64,000 nt of DNA, taken from positions 372,001 to 436,000 of the forward strand of contig JAYWVB010000025.1 of assembly GCA_039881045.1 (NCBI GenBank). The letters run 5' to 3'. The position numbers were made by a program, and so were the translations under genes. This document shows, piece by piece, positions 47,707 to 58,059 of this stretch (position 1 is its first letter; every line of letters begins with the position of its first letter). This stretch comes from Chaetomium olivaceum. Lineage: Eukaryota; Ascomycota; Sordariomycetes; Sordariales; Chaetomiaceae. The notes beneath the pieces are model-generated. The model was given only the letters and a program-made list of their open reading frames with translations. It was not told where the DNA came from and ran no database searches.

Positions 47707-48385
47707 GCCGCAGACACGGACAGTGTGGTAGAGGACGCCTGGAGAGCGAGGTGGCTGAAGGAAGGAGACGGCAGAGCAGTCATCAGACCGGCGGACGACC
47801 TTGACCACCAGCGGGAGACGCTGTTCCGGGACGAAACCCTAAGACGGCACGACGGCCTGAGCAAGGCGAAGAGCTCTCTGCTGGTCCAGATCCGGACAGG
47901 GGCAGTAGGCCTGCGGGACTTTCTGTTTACACGGGGAGTCCCAGAGGTCCTAACGCCCGCCTGCCAGTGCGGCGAGGGACGGGAGACTGCCGAACACCTG
48001 GTGGTGTGGTGTTTGGCTCCACCGCTGACTCGAAGATGGGAGAGAACTGATATTCGAACGCGACGGGACTTTTACTCTGTTCTACACGGTATTGATCCTA
48101 CATCGGCACGGCTCGCGGGGAGGGTCCTGGAATGGCTAATGGACTCAGGGAGGCTGATGATGTTCAGTTTGGCCAGGAGGCTTGAGCTGGAAGCGGCGGC
48201 CTAGCACGCACCTCCCTCGGAGGCCAGGAGGCCTCCTCTCTTTGTATACGCAGGCTCACGCACATGTACTTTCCTTAACTGTCGGTATGGGTTTTTCATC
48301 CGGCCCGCGAGGGCGCGGTTTTCCTGTACATTAAATAGCTGAGGGTCCGGCACGCCTTAGGGCATAGCGGAGTATGAATAATAAT
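47707..48385 (+). mobile_element. 5'-truncated Tad-like LINE retrotransposon
   Basis: 679 bases. It encodes the last 160 or so residues of a LINE ORF2 (open from 47707 to the stop at 48204), including the C-terminal zinc-binding motif CQCGEGRETAEHLVVWC, typical of fungal Tad-type elements. A 3' untranslated part of about 180 bases ends in an ATAATAATA tail. A perfect 16-base duplication flanks it (47691-47706 and 48386-48401), the mark of target-primed reverse transcription. The reverse transcriptase and endonuclease are absent through 5' truncation, so the copy is dead. The perfect duplication suggests recent insertion. Confidence 0.85.
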
Positions 48386-48401
48386 AATATTCTCCAGACT
48401 T
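48386..48401 (+). repeat. Right target-site duplication of the LINE
   Basis: Exact copy of 47691-47706, directly after the ATAATAATA tail. The tail and duplication share AAT bases, so the border may shift by a few bases. Confidence 0.88.
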
Positions 48402-48940
48402 CCGGAAAACTTTTGTTTCGTTTTTTCAACTCGAGTTTCTACACTTGGAGTTCGGCTTTTTTTTGCCCATGTGGTGGGGGGTTCCAGAACACCCCATCCG
48501 ACATCTATCCGTTTGACATTGTGGTGAGTCCCAGTTCTCGAATTCCGACCCCACACACTGACAAGTTGGCACTCAGGCAATCTTCGTTTGGACGGGCAAG
48601 ATGATATTTATCTCGGAAGAGGCAAAACAAGCTTCGGCCGAGACGCAGGAGCTGTTGATACCCCGGCTCCATTTTTCTTACTTCGCCAGGGAGGTGGAAG
48701 ACTTTGAGGGATTCATCAAGTTTCTCCGGCGGAGACGGAGATCCGTTTGTAGAGCGCCTCAAGGCGCTCCTTTGCCCGTTCACCGAAGAGTGCCCGAGGT
48801 TACCCTTCGACTCGTGGAAGCATATAGATCCACTGCTGAGGGTCCTTGTTTGCAAGATGACTTGTATGGACCCGTCTCGGCGGGTCACAGCGCGCGAGGC
48901 GCTGCAGCATCCATGGTTCGCTGAAGATGCAGAGGCCTAG

Positions 48941-49473
48941 CCTCGTCTTGAGCTGGTGAGGGTACAGGCAGGCTGTACAGCAGTTTTACCATTGTAATAC
49001 AATTGACACGCCTCATGAAAACATGATTCGAGTCTCTTGAAATGTTGCCTATCCGTGAGGCGATGAACGTGGATATGTACGGTGCTGTTTTTGAGGTCCT
49101 CGTCAATGAGCAGAAAAAAAGGGGGAGAAAATGCAATATTGATGATAGGTCAGTATCCAAGGTTCCCAACGCCGGGAACAATGCCATTCTCGCTGGAGAG
49201 AGATGGTTATGGGTTATGGTAAGGTCATTAAAGGTAGCCGCCAAGACTTCGAGACGGCTGCTTGGCAACCTGCAACGGCGTCACAAGCCGCGTGGAACTC
49301 GCCCCTTTAGGCGGCGGGACAGGCGCACAGACCACTAACCGCTCTCCCTAACAAGCACTCGGCAACCCGGGGCTTGAAGGAGTCGCCGTGAAACATCATA
49401 CTTTGCAATTCAACGAAATTCCGAAGAGCTACACATTAGGCAGTGGCAGAGGCGCTGATGCCCTCGTTCCAAA
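48941..49473. other. Intergenic, upstream of sec15
   Basis: 533 bases with no gene seen. Confidence 0.5.
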
Positions 49474-52353
49474 ATGCCGCGGAAAGCCCAAACGTGGGAC
49501 GACTATGACTCGGCTGTCACCCAGGTTCGTAATTCACGATCGCAAGTTGATGGCTTGATCGTCCCCCTCGTCTCCCGTGCTTTTACTAACAGATCCCGTC
49601 GACTTATCGCAGATAATCCTCGCACCGTCCGACTCCGAGTTTCTCGATCAATTGATTCCTGTTCTTAAAGATGCAACAGCAAGCAGCCGCATCGGGTCCC
49701 TTGTCCAGAGCCTCTCCCATTATGCCGAGGAGCGCGAGGGAGACATCGAGCAGATCGGCCTGACCAAGCACGAGGAATTTCTGGGCTCCGTCAACCAGCT
49801 GCAGAAAGTGCGCGAGGGAACTGTGGCCCTGACGGCCGAGATTCTGGACCTGAACCAGTCGATCCAAGCGAGCACCGAGAAGCTCGCTGAGCAGAAGCAG
49901 GGGTTGGTGGACACGCGCGGGGTGCGTCAGAACATCACTGATGTGTCGGACGCCCTCGAGGAGTCTCTCAAGATTTTACACGCTGTCAACAATGCCCACG
50001 ACCTCATTAAGAAAAAGAAATACTATGCCGCCCTCAAGTCCCTGGAGGACCTCCAGAACGAGTACCTGGTACCCATCATTCAGAACAAGTTTGCGAATCA
50101 GTACAAGCTTGCCGACATGATTCAGAAGTCAATCCCCGCTTCCCAAAAGGCAATATCGGAGGCCGTCATGTCGGATTTGAACAGTTGGTTGTTCATCGTT
50201 CGGGAATCGTCGCAGTTCCTAGGCGAGGTGGCTTTCTATCACACGAACCAGCGAAGGGAAAGGCAAAAGGAGCGGATGGAGGGGAACGAGCTATTAAGCC
50301 GCTTCAAGTTAAACTCGGCTATCGAGCTGGTTTTTGACGAGGACGACGAGTTCGACGTTCTTTCCAACGACGAGCTTCAGGTCGACTTTACGCCGTTGCA
50401 CGAAGCGTTGCATATCCACGAAGCGCTTGGGCAGGTCGACAAGTTTCGTGTTGAGTATGCAGCCACTAGGAGGCAGCAGAAAGATTTGATTATGCCCAGC
50501 TCTGAAAACCTGTTTGCCAATGATGACAACGAGGCTCTCAAGGCCCTTTTGGAGAGTGTGGCTGGGTTTGCCATCATTGAAAAGGCCACAATGCAGCGCG
50601 CGCCGTCAGTTCGTTCAACGCTCGATGTAAGCTTACACCATATCCTAGATTTGGAACAGCGACTGACGCTATGCAGGTTGACGAGCTTTGGGATTCGATG
50701 TGTCAGGCCGTTGTCCGAATCACTTCGAGGTCGCTGGAAGGCGTGTATAACGGGGATCTGCTCGTGAGAATCAAAGAGGACATTGCCCTGTTTAACCAAA
50801 CCATGGAGGTGAGTTACCCGGTTGCGTCACACGCGCTGCTGTTTCTGACAATAGATTCAGGGCTGGGGATATTCTGCCTCTCTAGTGAACAATTTCCAGC
50901 TTGTTCTATTTCACAAGTTTACGGAATTACTGCAGGATCAATTTGCAACAGTCTTCAAAGACGTGAGTCAACTGATGTGGGTGATATTGACCACAGCTAA
51001 CAGGCATCAAAGACCGTTTCAACGGACGATTACATGCCCATGAGCATCAAAACACCTGCCGACTACAACCAGGTTTACTCTGCCATCCTCTTTGACGACG
51101 AGATGCCTCCAGACGAGGCCACGTATGTGACCAAATCATGCCTAGGAGAATATTTCGCGGGTTCTAACCGCCGACTTGCTGCAGGCTCCCTATCGTCCTA
51201 CCGTTCTCCAAGATGTACCCCCATTGCTGCATGCACATTAGAGAATTTGAGCAAGCTTTCCGCGAATTCACTAAAGAGAACTTTGATCGCCCCAACGTCG
51301 TCGATGAGACGCTTAGAAAGGTACGGGGAAGGTGTTATAGATAGATCCTGGGTTCGGCCCTCGCTAACCATTCGCTCAGACGCTGGATGAGCTCCTCACC
51401 GATATCGTTTGCAAAACCCTTGTGGAGCGGCTGAACTCTCAATATCTCGGGCAAATCGTGCAGATCTTGACCAACCTCGAGCACTTCGAGGCTGCCTGCC
51501 AAAAGTTAGAGCAACTGTTGATCCAGGGCCGATCCTCCACGTCAGCAGGGGGTCCAGTGACCTTGAAAGCGACAGAGCTATTCAGGAGCCACAAGAAGAC
51601 GGCCGAGAAACGGATATTCGAGCTCGTGAACTCCAAGATAGACGACCTTGTAGACACCTCCGATTACGACTGGTAAGTTTACCCAGCTCGGGGCCATTGC
51701 TCGATTTACTAACGCCACCGAATAGGATCGCGACGACACCACCTGAAGAACCCAGCAGCTACATGGTGACCTTGACCCGCTTTCTCGAAAACATCATGGG
51801 CTCGACCCTCCTGGGTCTACCTCGTGAGATCAAAGAGCTCATCTACTTCGACGCCCTCAGCCACGCTTCGAGCAAGATTCTCGTAAGAACTCCTCCTCCG
51901 ATATTATTTCTATGCTATGGGCCACAACTAAAAACAACACCCCAGGCACTTCCCCTCCACCCCGACGTCAAGAAGATCAACCCCAACGGCGTTGCCGCCC
52001 TGGCGCTTGATGTCAAGCACCTGACAGACTTTGTCAGCAAGCTTGAGAACTCCTTCATGCTGGAGCAGAACCTGGATGAGCTGCAGCAGACAGCCGCGCT
52101 GATGCAGTCCGAGGACCACGAGGAGTTCTACGACATCTCGATCCGCAACAAGAAGTACGGCCGCGTCGATGCCATGAACGGACCGATACTATTGGAGAAG
52201 TACGTTTATTTTATTTTGTTGCAAAGATTGGGATGGTGCCGTGAGGACTTGCCTGCTAACTAGTGGTTGCTCAACAGGATCACCCAAACTGTCGAGAACC
52301 CAAGCCGGACGGCGCCGCTCGCTAACTTTGGGTCGCGCTTCGGCTTGAGGTGA
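49474..52353 (+). CDS. sec15: Exocyst complex subunit Sec15
   Basis: Exocyst subunit that links Rab GTPase Sec4-bearing secretory vesicles to the tethering complex at the hyphal tip. Ten exons: 49474-49524, 49613-50626, 50677-50808, 50861-50962, 51004-51122, 51185-51320, 51380-51672, 51726-51882, 51946-52199 and 52278-52353. They total 778 codons (777 residues) with every junction in frame. The N-terminal coiled-coil region holds GLTKHEEFLGSVNQLQKVRE and VRQNITDVSDALEESLKILH, then KKKKYYAALKSLEDLQNEYL, typical of Sec15. The C-terminal helical domain includes GWGYSASLVNNFQLVLFHKF and LPIVLPFSKMYPHCCMHIRE. The protein ends LANFGSRFGLR. The whole family profile is covered and no damage was seen. 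Confidence 0.9.
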
Positions 52354-52696
52354 TCGATTGATGGCCTCCCTTTATCGACACGATGTTACGATACCACCCA
52401 CTCACTACCAGCCAGCTCTTGCCATTTCTGGAAACGATGTGAAATGAAATGAGAGTCATAATTCAGTCATGAAAACTAACCCAACACCGCCACCATCGCC
52501 GCCGCCGCTGCCGCCCAGACAGAACTACTACTACCGCTACTGAAAATCCGACACCGACAAGGGAATGAATGCTGAACAACACACTAGGCGGCTCTGTCGG
52601 GGGAAGATGGAGGGAAAAGCCCGGCAAAACCACCCTGATGATACCCAACCTTACTTTCTGCGCCAAAACCATATTTTCCCAGTTTAGTACGATGAA
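52354..52696. other. Convergent gap, sec15/hap5
   Basis: 343 bases of converging 3' flanks; a CCGCCG-type repeat near 52490-52515. No gene. Confidence 0.5.
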
Positions 52697-54081
52697 TTAA
52701 ACAACCCCGTCATGTGCATACGCTCCGTCCTCCATCTTCACTGGCCACAGCGTGGTGTCCGCCGGAAACGCTGCCTGGGTGTCGGACGCGGCGGTCTCCG
52801 CGATGCTTTTGAGTGAAGGGTCCACGGGCGCCACACTGCCGACAGGCTGCGATTCCGCGCCCGCTACGGTGGTGGAATAGCTCAGAGTTACCCCGCTAGC
52901 CGGTATCACGAGCCCCGTATTTCCCGCAAGTAAGCCAATCCGAGCCGCAATTTCTTCGTCCGGCTCAAGCTTGATCTTCTTCGCGGGGGATACAGCGCCG
53001 ACCTCATACCCCGCCGCCCATGGCTGGCTCACCGGCGTCTTTTGATGCGCAGGCGGCCCATATCCCACCGTGGGTTGACTCCCTGCCGGGTCGGCCTCCT
53101 AGGCGCCCTACTGGTCCAGTTAGCTTGATTCTCGACACGGCACGCGGCATGGGGAGGCAAGGGGGGTGGATCGGAGAGACAAGCGGGGACAGGATAAGTT
53201 CAGGTGCTTGAACATACCTGCTGAGGAGGCATCGTCCCGTAGGTGTACATATCGTCAACGTTGTACATTTGGGCTTGGGGTTGGCCATACGCGGGTGCGC
53301 CTGGCTGGACCTGGCCGGCGTACATGGGCTGGGGCTGGCGGTAATCGGCTTCAGGGCCCATGTTGTGGCCTCCGAGGGTGTAATCCGGCGCAGCCATCGG
53401 GTGTTGGCCGGCGTGATTGGGGGCGCCGACGCCGGGGATTTGCGGCTGGGGGGCAGTGGGCTGGGGAGCGGCGGCGGTTTGGTTGGTTGTCCGCTTGGCG
53501 TGCGAGGAGGCCTCTTCACGCGGGACAATGTCGATGAGGAAATCAAACATGTCGGACTTGGCCAGCGCCGAGGCGATGTCAGACCGCTGCAGAGTGCGCC
53601 GTTTGTTCTCCTCCGCATGGATCCAGGCCCGCATCGTAAGCTCGGTAATGAAGATGTCACATCCCTTGGCGAACAGAATCGGGGCTTCGGCCGAGATCAT
53701 CTTGACCTCCGGGTCTGCCTTCATGACCTTCTTGATCCGCGCAAGTGGTAATTGGTGCATCTTGTAGTCGTGTGTATCGCTCTCGAGGTGGCTGATGGTG
53801 TGTTGCCAGTAGGCTGTGAGGACATCCTTGTAGTGGCCCGTCAGACCTTGGTGCACATTCGCCCATGTTCCAGTGTACAGCTCGGAGGGCGCAAAGCCTT
53901 GGGCAGAGATCTAGATTGGGTGATGTCAGTGTCGAGTTTTGTCGTTTGGGCGGGATGGAGACAATCGTACCGCGGCACTCGCACCATAATGCCCACCCAA
54001 GCTGAGGTCGTAAACAGGCATTTGCCGGGCCTGCTGCTGCCCGTGCTGCCCGTGTTGGGCCGAGGAGGGGTTCGGATCCAT
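52697..54081 (-). CDS. hap5: CCAAT-binding factor subunit Hap5 (NF-YC)
   Basis: Histone-fold subunit of the heterotrimeric CCAAT-binding complex with Hap2/HapB and Hap3/HapC, a nuclear transcription factor. Minus-strand exons: 54081-53971, 53910-53218 and 53098-52697, 401 residues. A conserved segment before the fold (VLTAYWQHTISHLESDTHDY) leads to the histone fold HQLPLARIKKVMKADPEVKM, ISAEAPILFAKGCDIFITEL, RTLQRSDIASALAKSDMFDF and LIDIVPREE. A Pro/Gln/Tyr-rich activation-type tail follows, with a putative basic signal (SPAKKIKLEPDEE). The intron 2 acceptor cgcctag keeps the frame into EADPAGSQPTVGYGPP. The promoter is rich in CCAAT boxes (see findings). Confidence 0.93.
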
Positions 54082-55157
54082 GATGTGGGTTTGATTTTTG
54101 GGATTTATTCTGGGAAGGAAGGCGTTGGGTGACCTTCAGACGCGCCAGGAAATAAGAGGTAGAGGCCGATGATGGTTTGCGCGGGGATTATGCCGATGTC
54201 GCCCGAATTGTCTCAGTTTCTCCGCCTTTCTGGTGCACTGTGTTTCGGCAGGTGCGCGCTGGATTCAACTTGACGATCTGTTAGCCCGCGCATTTGTTTA
54301 CTTTGCGACTGCCGCGGCGCCGTTCTACGGTCGCAACCAGCCTCCCGTGAATGCCCCGTTGATTGGGCGGAATGGTGATTGGGTGGGCGCGTCAAGGTGG
54401 GAAGGGGAGCGAATGGGTGGAGTTCAAAAAGGTTGTTTGAACGACTCGCCTGGCCGAGGACGCGAGCCACTCAGCTCTCGTTGCGCAGCGGTATGAGATG
54501 ATTGGTGAGAATTGAATTGGCGGATTGGATAGAAGCTCAAATGGGAGGCTTGGAGAATGGCGCAGCAGTTGCCGGTGATAATGACGGAAGGTGAAAACTT
54601 GTAGCACGTACCTTGTAATGAAGCTCTCACGACGCGGTATTTGGATGAAAACTGTCGAGGTCTTGAGGGATTGGGGAAGCGGTGATTTGTGCAGGCGGTC
54701 AAGTCAGCTCGGAAGGTTGGGCATCAGCGTGGGCGACAACGTGGGCGGACAGCAGAGTGTGGCGCAGGTCCCAGTTTCCCGTGTGAGAAGCGTGCGGGGA
54801 TTGGCTTGCCTTTATGGGTATTTTCCCGAAGCTGCCCAACCGCGACAGCTGGCCCGGTCTCCAGCCTCATTTGTTGCCCTATGACGACACAGCCAATGAA
54901 ACCTGAGGCTGGAACCTGGGCCGGCGCCAAAGCAAAGCCGGGCATCATTGTTTCTCCTCTTGCCGAGCGCACAGACCGGCCTTCAGGTGGGGGCCAGCCT
55001 TGCATCGGCCCACCTGCAGTGGAACAGTTGCTGGGCTTTGATGGCTTGAGAGCCCCACCTCAGATTTGTCGTCTTCATTTTTTTTTTCATCGCGCTCAAC
55101 CTCCTGCCCTTTCTCCCTCATTCGGTTCGCAAATTTGTGTCACTTCATTAGGCAATT
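54082..55157. other. Divergent promoter region, hap5/fcf2
   Basis: 1.08 kb with no gene. It contains eight CCAAT/ATTGG pentamers between 54362 and 54897, listed in the promoter entry and in findings. Confidence 0.6.
54362..54897 (-). promoter_or_regulatory. CCAAT-box cluster upstream of hap5
   Basis: ATTGG occurs at 54362, 54378, 54501, 54516, 54524, 54670 and 54800 (CCAAT read on the hap5 strand), and CCAAT at 54893. About one would be expected by chance in 536 bases on both strands. Another ATTGG lies in hap5 intron 1 (53915). Binding by the hap5 product's own complex is inferred, not shown. The region also serves fcf2. Confidence 0.45.
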
Positions 55158-55997
55158 ATGGCGGCCACTTTTGGCTTGCCCGATGATGAGATTGACCGGC
55201 TACTTTCGGAAGCCGAGGCTCGCCTTTCTGGCAATGGCAATGTAGACGCTGTCGCTGTCGCTGGTGATGCCGCTGCAGCCGCAAAGACATCAACAACCGT
55301 CGTGGCGCCTCCCGTGCCAACTGCTGGGGAACAGACGTCAGTCCCCGAGAAGAAATCTGAGAAGCTGACTGTCCGGGTTCCCCAGCTTCCTCAAAAGAAC
55401 AAGGTACGTAGCAAGCGCTGTCGAGTACACCACCCCCACGTGTTCCCTGATGAAAGCAAATCCCAAACTCTATGACGCCAGCAAGATCCCGTCATGGGAC
55501 TCGAGCTGGCACCATAATGATTTCCTTAGTTCATAGTTACTCTGACACGGACACTCCTCTCAAACCTTTGTTGATTGTATACCTCGTCGCTTGGTTTGTC
55601 CACGGTGCTGACCGAAGACAGGGACCTAAGGATACGCTGGGCGCCGATTGGTTCAACTTGCCGCGTACCAACCTCACGCCCGAGCTAAAACGCGATCTGC
55701 AAGCCTTGAGGATGCGTGACGTGGCTGCCATGGGCAAGCAGTTCTTCAAGAAGGATGCCCGCAAGGACCTCATCCCGGAATACAGCCAAGTCGGGACCAT
55801 CATTGCGGGCAACAGATGGCGTAAACAGCCGTCTGACGCGCAAGGAAAAGAAGCGAACGATCGTCGAGGAGATCCTATCGAGTGAGAATGTTGGCAAGCT
55901 CAAGAGCAAGTACCAAGATATCCAAGAGAAGAAGAGGAGCGGGAAGAAGGGGCATTACAAGAAGTTGGTGGCCGGCCGGAGGAAACGCAACGGGTGA
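55158..55997 (+). CDS. fcf2: Pre-rRNA processing protein Fcf2, with an apparent frameshift
   Basis: Nucleolar factor for early 18S rRNA cleavages. Exons: 55158-55403 and 55622-55997 (218-base intron). The N-terminus is acidic and Ala-rich (LPDDEIDRLLSEAEARLSG). The Fcf2 domain follows: GADWFNLPRTNLTPELKRDL, LRMRDVAAMGKQFFKKDARK, IPEYSQVGTIIAG, and in the next frame NSRLTRKEKKRTIVEEILSS, ending GKKGHYKKLVAGRRKRNG. Between IIAG and TDGVNSRLT the frame moves by one base near 55811-55813 (AA run). Removing one base gives 206 residues covering the whole family; left as is, the frame stops at 55885. No splice pair fits, so this is an assembly error or a recent lesion in a normally essential gene. 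Confidence 0.82.
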
Positions 55998-56798
55998 GCG
56001 ACGGAGAGCCGTACGTGAAACTGATAACGCATGCCGGCCTCGATATCAGGTTGGTTTTGATCAAGCACACCTTGCGGCCGCGTTGCGCCCGCTCGCGCAT
56101 TGCGGGTATCACGAGTTGAAGACTCGGCCACAGCTGGGTCTCCTCGGTGCTTCCTTCATACGAATAACCCCGAAGGGACCATGTCACTTGCTCAGGACGA
56201 AGCACAGTGTACTGGCAGAGGGGGATCATGCAGGAGCCTTTGGGCGGTGGAAATGGAACCCTGGCGATATGAGGGACAGCCGAGCTAGGGTTAGTCAAGG
56301 GTCTTACCAGATCACCCTTCGACAACACATAATTCAAAACAAGTGTCAAGCCGATTAAAACGATGCCTGTTGTGATCAGTGATAGCTTATTTGTAGTGGT
56401 TGCGGACATGCTGGGCTGAGAGCCCTCAGTTGTTGAAGCTGCCCTTGATTTCTCGAAGAATCTTATCGATAACAACCCTGGCCAACATGGCGCCAAAAAC
56501 TCGGCTGAACGATTCGAGGTGTTGCACTCAACATCCACAGTTGTCGAGGGTCACGCAGAGATGAATCCGCCGCGGTTAATACGGCCATTGCGGCCTTTCC
56601 TCCAAGGGCAATTGGTAAGAACCATGTCTGCATTTTCTTAGAAGGTGGAGGATTCATCTGACATGCCGGGCACGATAGCCCCTCACAGCCCCTCGATCGG
56701 CCGCTGTCGGCATCCCCCGCGCCTCGACCCAGCTCCGGACCTATGCTTCGGTGTGAGTGGACATTATGGCAAATACCGTGTCAAGCTTTTAACTGACC
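55998..56798. other. Intergenic, fcf2 to rsm10
   Basis: Contains a doubtful two-exon membrane-peptide ORF on the minus strand (56192-56409), annotated separately. Nothing else can be supported. Confidence 0.45.
56192..56409 (-). CDS. Doubtful small single-pass membrane protein
   Basis: Not recognised. Minus-strand exons 56409-56308 and 56260-56192 would give 56 residues. The first exon has MSATTTNKLSLITTGIVLIG followed by LTLVLNYVLSKGDL, a clear membrane helix. It ends at a gtaaga donor, and the 47-base intron has a TTGACTAACC branch-like site and an atcgccag acceptor. Tiny membrane proteins of the secretory pathway and mitochondria look like this, but no family could be named and the second exon is unremarkable. 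Kept only because the helix and splice signals coincide. Confidence 0.28.
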
Positions 56799-57681
56799 AT
56801 GGACAGTAAAGCGCCTAGTGCCGAGAATAAGTCGAGGTCAGCCAGCCCAGCCCAGCCCGAGCCCCTCGATCCGACCCCTGAACCGCTCGCTCGCAGACGA
56901 TGGAAGGAAGACTAACAACCGCTCTCCCTAACAGCGCCACGCCGCCCGCCAAAACCGATGAGAAACCCGACAATAACAAGCCGGCCGTCTCGCGTATGCC
57001 CCGCGCCCTGGAGGCGCTCTACCTGAAGCCGCTGCGGCGCGAGGTCGAGTACGGCGTGCCGTCATGCAACCTGCAGCTGCGCTCCTACTCGGTGCGCAAC
57101 CTCGAGTTCTTCTGTGATTTTGCGCTGCGCGCCGCCTACTATCTGGGCTTGCCGGCGTTTGGCCCCGTGCCCCTGCCGCGGAAGGTCCAGCGCTGGACGG
57201 TGCCCAAGTCGACCTTCATCTTCAAGAAGAGCCAGGAGAACTTTGAGCGCATCACGCTGCGCCGTATGATTCAGATTCGGGATGGGAACCCGGAGACGGT
57301 GCAGGTGTGGCTGGCGTTTTTGCAGAAGCATGCTTACTATGGGATTGGTATGAAGGCGAACGTTTGGGAGTTTAGCAAGTTGGGTATGTTGGCTTTTCTT
57401 TTTTATTGTCATGATTACGAGGGAGCGTCGTGGCTAATTGTTTGTGTTTTCTCTCCTCAACAGGCGTCGGACAGGAGATGGACAAGAACCTCGAGCAGAC
57501 GGAGAAACTGATGGGGGACAAGTGGGAGCACCTGAGCTATGTGGAGCGGCGACCAGAGTTCCAGAAGAAGAAGGACAGGGGCCCTCGCGAGCAGCTGCCT
57601 CCGGCAGAGGAGGGAGGAGTTCCTGGCGTCGGAAAGGAGGAAGATTGCAGGCGGCCGGTAGAGAAGGGTGGATGTTGTTGA
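56799..57681 (+). CDS. rsm10: Mitochondrial small-subunit ribosomal protein S10 (uS10m)
   Basis: Protein of the mitochondrial 37S ribosomal subunit. Exons: 56799-56836, 56935-57383 and 57464-57681, 234 residues, all in phase. The first exon (MDSKAPSAENKSS) leads to PRALEALYLKPLRREVEYGV. The S10 domain contains NLEFFCDFALRAAYYLGLPA, PKSTFIFKKSQENFERITLR and QIRDGNPETVQVWLAFLQKH. The C-terminal tail is charged (GDKWEHLSYVERRPEFQKKK). The open frame could also start at the ATG at 56900, but that ATG lies in what reads as the intron end (ctaacag acceptor), so 56799 is preferred. Confidence 0.87.
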
Positions 57682-58059
57682 ATGTATCAATATTTCAAGC
57701 CCGTATCTTTTGTGAGGGTTGAGTTGTACAACAAATACCGTCTTATCTTGCCCGGCATGGTTATTATGAAAATTCACCGCTGTGGCAAGAATTACCCTAA
57801 GATGAATTGTTTATATTTTGAATATTCCTCATTCAAGACACTCTTCGAGTGCTAAGTGACTTGCAAATGTGATCCTTGTTTGATCAAGTTCCGGCCCGCG
57901 CCAATCCCCAATTTTTTTTACCCGTACACTTAACCCTGACCTAAGTTCTCAACTCACACTATCGACTCACAACTCAAGTGACAGTTTGTCTAGCCGACGC
58001 CTTCACATACGCTCGTTTTGATATTTTAGGGGTAACCATAATCTTGCCGTCAATTCGTC
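57682..58059. other. Intergenic, rsm10 to the Trp-tRNA synthetase gene
   Basis: 378 bases, AT-richer. No gene seen. Confidence 0.5.

Larger units (their letters stand above)
47547..48474. mobile_element. Terminal-inverted-repeat element inserted in the kinase gene (contains a LINE)
   Basis: Left end CACCCTCTGGCCAAAAAAAG; right end, read on the other strand, CCACATGGGCAAAAAAAAGC. After these both ends share GCCGAAC and CCAA, giving imperfect inverted repeats of about 30 bases. The 7-base sequence TGGGGGG lies on each side (47540-47546, 48475-48481), a possible target duplication, though a G run is weak evidence. Without the LINE the element is about 235 bases and has no transposase, so it is MITE-like and non-autonomous. 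It sits exactly where the kinase reading is interrupted. Superfamily not assigned. Confidence 0.55.
47368..48940 (+). pseudogene. Broken fungal protein kinase gene
   Basis: C-terminal part of a fungus-type protein kinase. Left fragment 47368-47546: DTKPSNIMID (catalytic-loop end), IDLEDAVVL (DFG position, here DLE), then SGNHFWRSPESWAGG (activation segment end). Right fragment 48482-48523 plus 48577-48940: FQNTPSDIYPFDIV, a 53-base intron with a gtgagt donor, then IFVWTGKMIFISEEAK and the closing subdomain CMDPSRRVTAREALQHPWF. The fragments would be contiguous if the 935 bases between them (47547-48481, the element plus one copy of the duplicated target bases) were removed. The right half also has a one-base frameshift near 48726. 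The N-lobe upstream is not recognisable. The gene is therefore disrupted; transcription is unknown. Confidence 0.72.

Noticed and set aside
49325..49350. Shared string CCGCTCTCCCTAACA upstream of sec15 and at 56919 before an rsm10 exon
   Set aside because: Short and C/T-rich; at 56919 it is an ordinary branch/polypyrimidine/acceptor tract. No wider similarity around the two sites.
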